Positions 6,399 through 8,440 of a stretch of 8,440 nt of DNA are shown here, in pieces. Origin of the DNA: Xanthobacteraceae bacterium (lineage in GTDB: Bacteria > Pseudomonadota > Alphaproteobacteria > Rhizobiales > Xanthobacteraceae); assembly GCA_030039105.1 (NCBI GenBank), contig JASHQO010000389.1, positions 1 through 8,440 of the forward strand. The letters are read 5' to 3'. A program made the translations under genes and the position numbers. How positions within the stretch are numbered: the first letter of the stretch is position 1; each line of letters opens with the position of its first letter. The notes under the pieces were generated by a model. The model searched no databases. It was given only the letters and a program-made list of their open reading frames with translations, and had not been told where the DNA came from.

Positions 6399-7651
6399 GG
6401 CGCGCTCGCGCTGAATTGCGAATAATCGATCGGCTTTAAGCGATCGAGCGTGCGCTTGATCGGCGGCAGCGGATATTTGAGCCCGGTGGCGCAATTGAAC
6501 AGCACCGCCCGGTCGCCTGGTTTGACGCGGCCGTCGGCAAGGCTTTGCTTATAGGCGGCGTAAGTCGCCGCCCCTTCCGGGCACATCAAGAATCCCTCGT
6601 CGCGCGCGACCTCGGCGAGGCCCGCGGCGATGGCGTCGTCCGATACCGCGATGGCAAAACCGCCGCTCTCGCGCACCGCGCGAAGAATCAGAAAATCGCC
6701 GATCGCCTGCGGCACGCGGATGCCGGCGGCGATGGTGTGAGCGTCCTCCCAGCGCGGCGCGTGCTCCTCGCCTCTTTCATAAGCGCGCACCATGGGCGCG
6801 CAGCCGGCCGCCTGAACCGCCACCATGCGCGGGCGCTTTGCGCCGATGAAGCCGATCGCTGCGAGCTCGGCGAACGCCTTCCACATGCCGATCAGGCCGG
6901 TGCCGCCGCCGGTCGGATAGAAGATGACGTCCGGCACGGTCCAGCCGAGCTGCTCGGCAAGCTCGATCCCCATCGTCTTCTTGCCCTCGATGCGATACGG
7001 CTCCTTCAAGGTCGAGACGTCGAACCAGCCGACCTTGGCCTTGCCCTCGCCGACGATTTTGCCGCAATCGTCGATCAGGCCGTTGACGCGATACACCTCG
7101 GCGCCCTGGATGCCGATCTCGCTCAAATTCACTTCCGGCGTATCCTCGGGACAGAAGATCGTGGTCTTGATGCCGGCGTGGCTGGCATAAGCCGCGAGCG
7201 CGGCGCCGGCATTGCCGTTGGTCGGGATCGCCATGTGCTTGATGCCGAACGCCTTGGCCATCGATACCGCCATGACCAGGCCGCGCGCCTTGAACGATCC
7301 GGTCGGCAGGCGGCCTTCGTCCTTGACCAGAATTTCGCCGCCGCGCAGCTTCTTCGCCAATGCCGGCAGCGGCACGAGCGGCGTCATCGCTTCGCCGAGA
7401 CTGACGATGTTCTCGACCCGCCGCACCGGCAGCATCTCGCGATAGCGCCACAGATCCGCCGGACGGCGCGCCAGCGCCTCCTTGCTCAGCGCCTTCTTCA
7501 CGCCGTCGAGGTCGTAGCGCACCAACAATGGCTTGCCGGCCCGCGACAGATTATGGACGACGTCGGCATCGTGCCGTTCCCCAGTCATGGAACATTCGAG
7601 ATGGGTGACGAAGGTGGGCCGTTCGGTCGTGAGGTTTTCGTTGGCGTGCAA
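6395..7651 (-). CDS. threonine synthase-type PLP enzyme (TTG start)
   Basis: 418 residues from the TTG start. It is a fold-type II PLP enzyme of the threonine synthase family, which converts O-phosphohomoserine and water to L-threonine and phosphate in the cytoplasm. The PLP lysine is K121 in 'GSFKARG' (118-124). 'TNGNAG' (144-149) is the cofactor-ring loop and 'TGGGTG' (247-252) the phosphate-binding loop. The N-terminal 'PTFVTHLECSMTG' (12-24) is what family members usually carry. That favours TTG 7649-7651, with GGAG eight bases upstream, over ATG 7586-7588, which would delete it. A longer in-frame ATG at 7801 lies in a repeat and is rejected. No other threonine-pathway gene is near. The tight coupling to a Bug binding protein hints that this may be a paralogue with a different substrate, such as an amino-acid lyase. 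That part is inference. Confidence 0.88.
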   Translation of the reverse strand: MHANENLTTERPTFVTHLECSMTGERHDADVVHNLSRAGKPLLVRYDLDGVKKALSKEALARRPADLWRYREMLPVRRVENIVSLGEAMTPLVPLPALAKKLRGGEILVKDEGRLPTGSFKARGLVMAVSMAKAFGIKHMAIPTNGNAGAALAAYASHAGIKTTIFCPEDTPEVNLSEIGIQGAEVYRVNGLIDDCGKIVGEGKAKVGWFDVSTLKEPYRIEGKKTMGIELAEQLGWTVPDVIFYPTGGGTGLIGMWKAFAELAAIGFIGAKRPRMVAVQAAGCAPMVRAYERGEEHAPRWEDAHTIAAGIRVPQAIGDFLILRAVRESGGFAIAVSDDAIAAGLAEVARDEGFLMCPEGAATYAAYKQSLADGRVKPGDRAVLFNCATGLKYPLPPIKRTLDRLKPIDYSQFSASAP

Positions 7652-7664
7652 GGACGGGTCTCCG
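7649..7664 (-). promoter_or_regulatory. ribosome binding site and TTG start of the threonine synthase gene
   Basis: On the - strand the order is GGAGA, spacer, TTG: GGAG occupies 7663-7660, eight bases separate it from TTG at 7651-7649. No such motif precedes the internal ATG at 7588. Confidence 0.6.
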
Positions 7665-7719
7665 CTGTAGCGTCGGCAATTGATTACGCTCCCCCGCAAT
7701 GGCGTGGAAGGGGATGCTC

Positions 7720-7852
7720 CGTCATTGCGAGGAGCCAACGGGTCCGGTCCGAAGTGGCCGGCCCGATGACAAGCTCCGCGACCAAGCCATCCCACCCGCA
7801 AGCGGGGGAGGGAGGGGCCTGGATTACTCTGCTTGCTTCGCTCGCAATGACG
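7720..7852. repeat. mosaic REP/BIME-like repeat upstream of the threonine synthase gene (element 4)
   Basis: The left arm CGTCATTGCGAGGAGCC starts at 7720. A 56-bp module (7727-7782) is followed by a G/C hairpin segment (CCCGC 7795-7799, GCGGG 7802-7806), and the right arm ends GCTTCGCTCGCAATGACG at 7852. At least three building blocks are joined. The element starts 68 bases upstream of the TTG start, so it or its hairpin may lie in or near the leader of the enzyme-Bug operon. It also separates that operon from the candidate RNA region. Confidence 0.8.
7727..7782 (+). repeat. 56-bp internal repeat module, copy B
   Basis: Aligns to the reverse complement of 4378-4433 with six transitions and no indels. 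The hairpin at 7744-7761 (CCGGTC-CGAAGT-GGCCGG) pairs fully if a G-T wobble is allowed. That position is a normal C-G pair in copy A, so the stem survives the substitution. Confidence 0.85.
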
Positions 7853-7934
7853 GTGGGACGATCTTGAGATTTATTTCCGTTCGCTTTTTCTTTTCGGTCT
7901 TTCCTCTTTCAATCTCACCCGTTCGTAACTTCTG
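7853..7934. other. pyrimidine-rich spacer, no gene seen
   Basis: From about 7871 to 7917 the + strand is almost all C and T. A 7-base inverted repeat (TGAGATT 7865-7871, AATCTCA 7911-7917) brackets it. I see no supported coding frame. Short frames here have repeat-derived or low-complexity translations. Confidence 0.5.
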
Positions 7935-7956
7935 CCCTCGCGAAAAAGCGTGAGGG
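7935..7956. terminator. 22-bp stem-loop at the end of the candidate RNA region
   Basis: CCCTCGCG (7935-7942) pairs with CGTGAGGG (7949-7956) around AAAAAG. The stem is fully paired on the + strand (one G-U), but has one A-C mismatch if read from the - strand. There is no T-run after it in either direction, so its role as terminator is a guess from position. Confidence 0.35.
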
Positions 7957-8297
7957 GGCGGAGCACTGATAGACGCAAACCTATGGACCGCGCTGTCGGG
8001 CGCGGCACGCGCCATTTCGGGGCGCGCTCGCCTACCGGCGCTCCGCCGCGGCACTTGCGGCAGCGAACGAACGCCACCGCTCAGCTTCAGCCACGCGCTT
8101 CCTGGGACCCGGCGTCATCAGGTGTTACCTGCATCTGACCTGTCCCAGTCCAGCGAGTTTCCTCGCAGTACCGGTCGTAGTGCCGGACGGGCGTTTCTCG
8201 TCGAAGCCGCCCGGGAGCGGGTTACGAAGCCGCCCGCGGGAACCGCGCTCGCTCCGATTTCCGGGATCGTCTCTAGAAACGCCCTCACCGAGCGAGC
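7957..8297 (-). ncRNA. candidate structured RNA, class unknown
   Basis: About 340 nt without a convincing protein gene but with many exact inverted repeats. A 10-bp perfect long-range helix joins 8275-8284 and 8189-8198. 8153-8166 folds as GCGAG-GAAA-CTCGC on the - strand, which is a GNRA tetraloop only in that direction. 8102-8148 forms an outer 7-bp stem CTGGGAC/GTCCCAG, then GTCA/TGAC and CAGGT/ACCTG. Further stems are at 8235-8247 and 8008-8026. The - strand promoter at 8303-8332 would start a transcript near 8296, just before the long-range helix. I looked for hallmark motifs of RNase P RNA, tmRNA, SRP RNA and the cobalamin and TPP riboswitches and did not find them. It could also be a long leader, or only a GC-rich spacer with chance palindromes. 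Confidence 0.4.
8202..8236. repeat. 12-bp direct repeat, two copies with 23-bp period
   Basis: CGAAGCCGCCCG occurs at 8202-8213 and again at 8225-8236, inside the interior of the long-range helix of the candidate RNA. Confidence 0.7.
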
Positions 8298-8302
8298 TTG
8301 CT

Positions 8303-8332
8303 CTTATATTCATATTAGGAGACCGGTGTCAA
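8303..8332 (-). promoter_or_regulatory. sigma70-like promoter reading leftward
   Basis: On the - strand a perfect TTGACA (8332-8327) is followed after 18 bases by TATAAG (8308-8303), five of six matches to TATAAT. It lies in the most AT-rich part of the right end. Predicted start of transcription is near 8296. No protein gene begins downstream within 600 bases, which is why a structured RNA or long leader is proposed. Confidence 0.55.
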
Positions 8333-8440
8333 TATCAAAGTGACCGCAACAATGCAGGCGGGAACATTGGCCTACGACGACCGTACCGCCGGCGGTGGAT
8401 AGCGGCAGCAACCGGGACGCGTCCGCAACGCAGCGCCGGA
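8333..8440. other. right-edge sequence, no gene supported
   Basis: Frames are open to the edge on both strands (for example a - strand frame ending at TGA 8312-8310), but none shows a recognisable motif, a start with a Shine-Dalgarno, or enough length to judge. The 3' end of a gene lying beyond the window cannot be excluded. Confidence 0.4.

Noticed and set aside
5502..6425. 307-residue open frame on the + strand opposite the second Bug gene
   Set aside because: Antisense shadow rich in H, R and G with no motif. The - strand protein is clear.
7652..7801. N-terminal extension of threonine synthase to ATG 7801
   Set aside because: The extra residues come from element 4 and the spacer, have no family counterpart, and a better start lies at 7651.
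6545..7867. 440-residue open frame on the + strand across the threonine synthase gene
   Set aside because: Antisense shadow of a gene with complete PLP motifs. The C-terminal part is translated repeat.
7957..8297. RNase P RNA, tmRNA, SRP RNA or cobalamin/TPP riboswitch
   Set aside because: Length and folding tempted, but I do not see the GAGGAAAGTCC core of RNase P, a tmRNA tag or T-loop, the SRP domain IV signature, or the conserved riboswitch boxes on either strand.
7824..8343. Short open frames of 62-76 residues at the right end (both strands)
   Set aside because: Compositions are dominated by R, P, S, G and A, with no Shine-Dalgarno or motifs, and they overlap repeats or the folded region.

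Overview
The window is high-GC, with dense short intergenic palindromes whose arms read CGTCATTGCGAG.../...GCAATGACG. Together with orphan Bug/TctC binding proteins, this suggests an alphaproteobacterium of the Hyphomicrobiales (Bradyrhizobium/Xanthobacteraceae-like). That placement is by impression; no rRNA or marker gene is present.

Layout. (1) 1-371, + strand: C-terminal half of a 2OG-Fe(II) dioxygenase, followed by a stem-loop at 385-420. (2) 522-1836, - strand: a two-gene unit of an alpha/beta hydrolase and a small four-helix DUF1772-type membrane protein. The second gene's Shine-Dalgarno runs into the stop of the first. Upstream lie a perfect 20-bp palindrome and a second inverted repeat. 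(3) 1985-2098: composite intergenic repeat with a tandemly triplicated arm. (4) 2102-3172, - strand: an Ntn-hydrolase resembling acid ceramidase/NAAA, divergent from (5) 3307-4284, + strand: a Tat-type TctC/Bug solute-binding protein. (6) 4294-4494: a compound repeat. (7) 4614-5342, + strand: an exported (Tat) beta-carbonic anhydrase. (8) 5343-5422: a repeat that fills the gap between two convergent genes almost to the base. (9) 5424-7651, - strand: a threonine synthase-type PLP enzyme, best started at a TTG codon, overlapping by ATGA with a second, Sec-type TctC/Bug protein. (10) 7720-7852: a fourth composite repeat that shares a 56-bp internal module, inverted, with the repeat at 4294-4494. 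(11) 7853-8440: no convincing protein gene. A strong sigma70-like promoter on the - strand (8303-8332) faces about 340 nt of strongly folded, GC-rich sequence, a candidate structured RNA I could not assign to a known class.

How it fits together. This looks like ordinary metabolic/accessory chromosome: small independent transcription units for amide/ester hydrolysis, solute capture and CO2/bicarbonate exchange, separated by REP/BIME-like elements. No tctA/tctB transporter genes are visible, so both Bug proteins are orphans here. I see no defence system, CRISPR array, integrase or transposase. The items most worth a second look are the candidate RNA at the right end, the translationally coupled threonine synthase-Bug pair, and the modular construction of the repeats.
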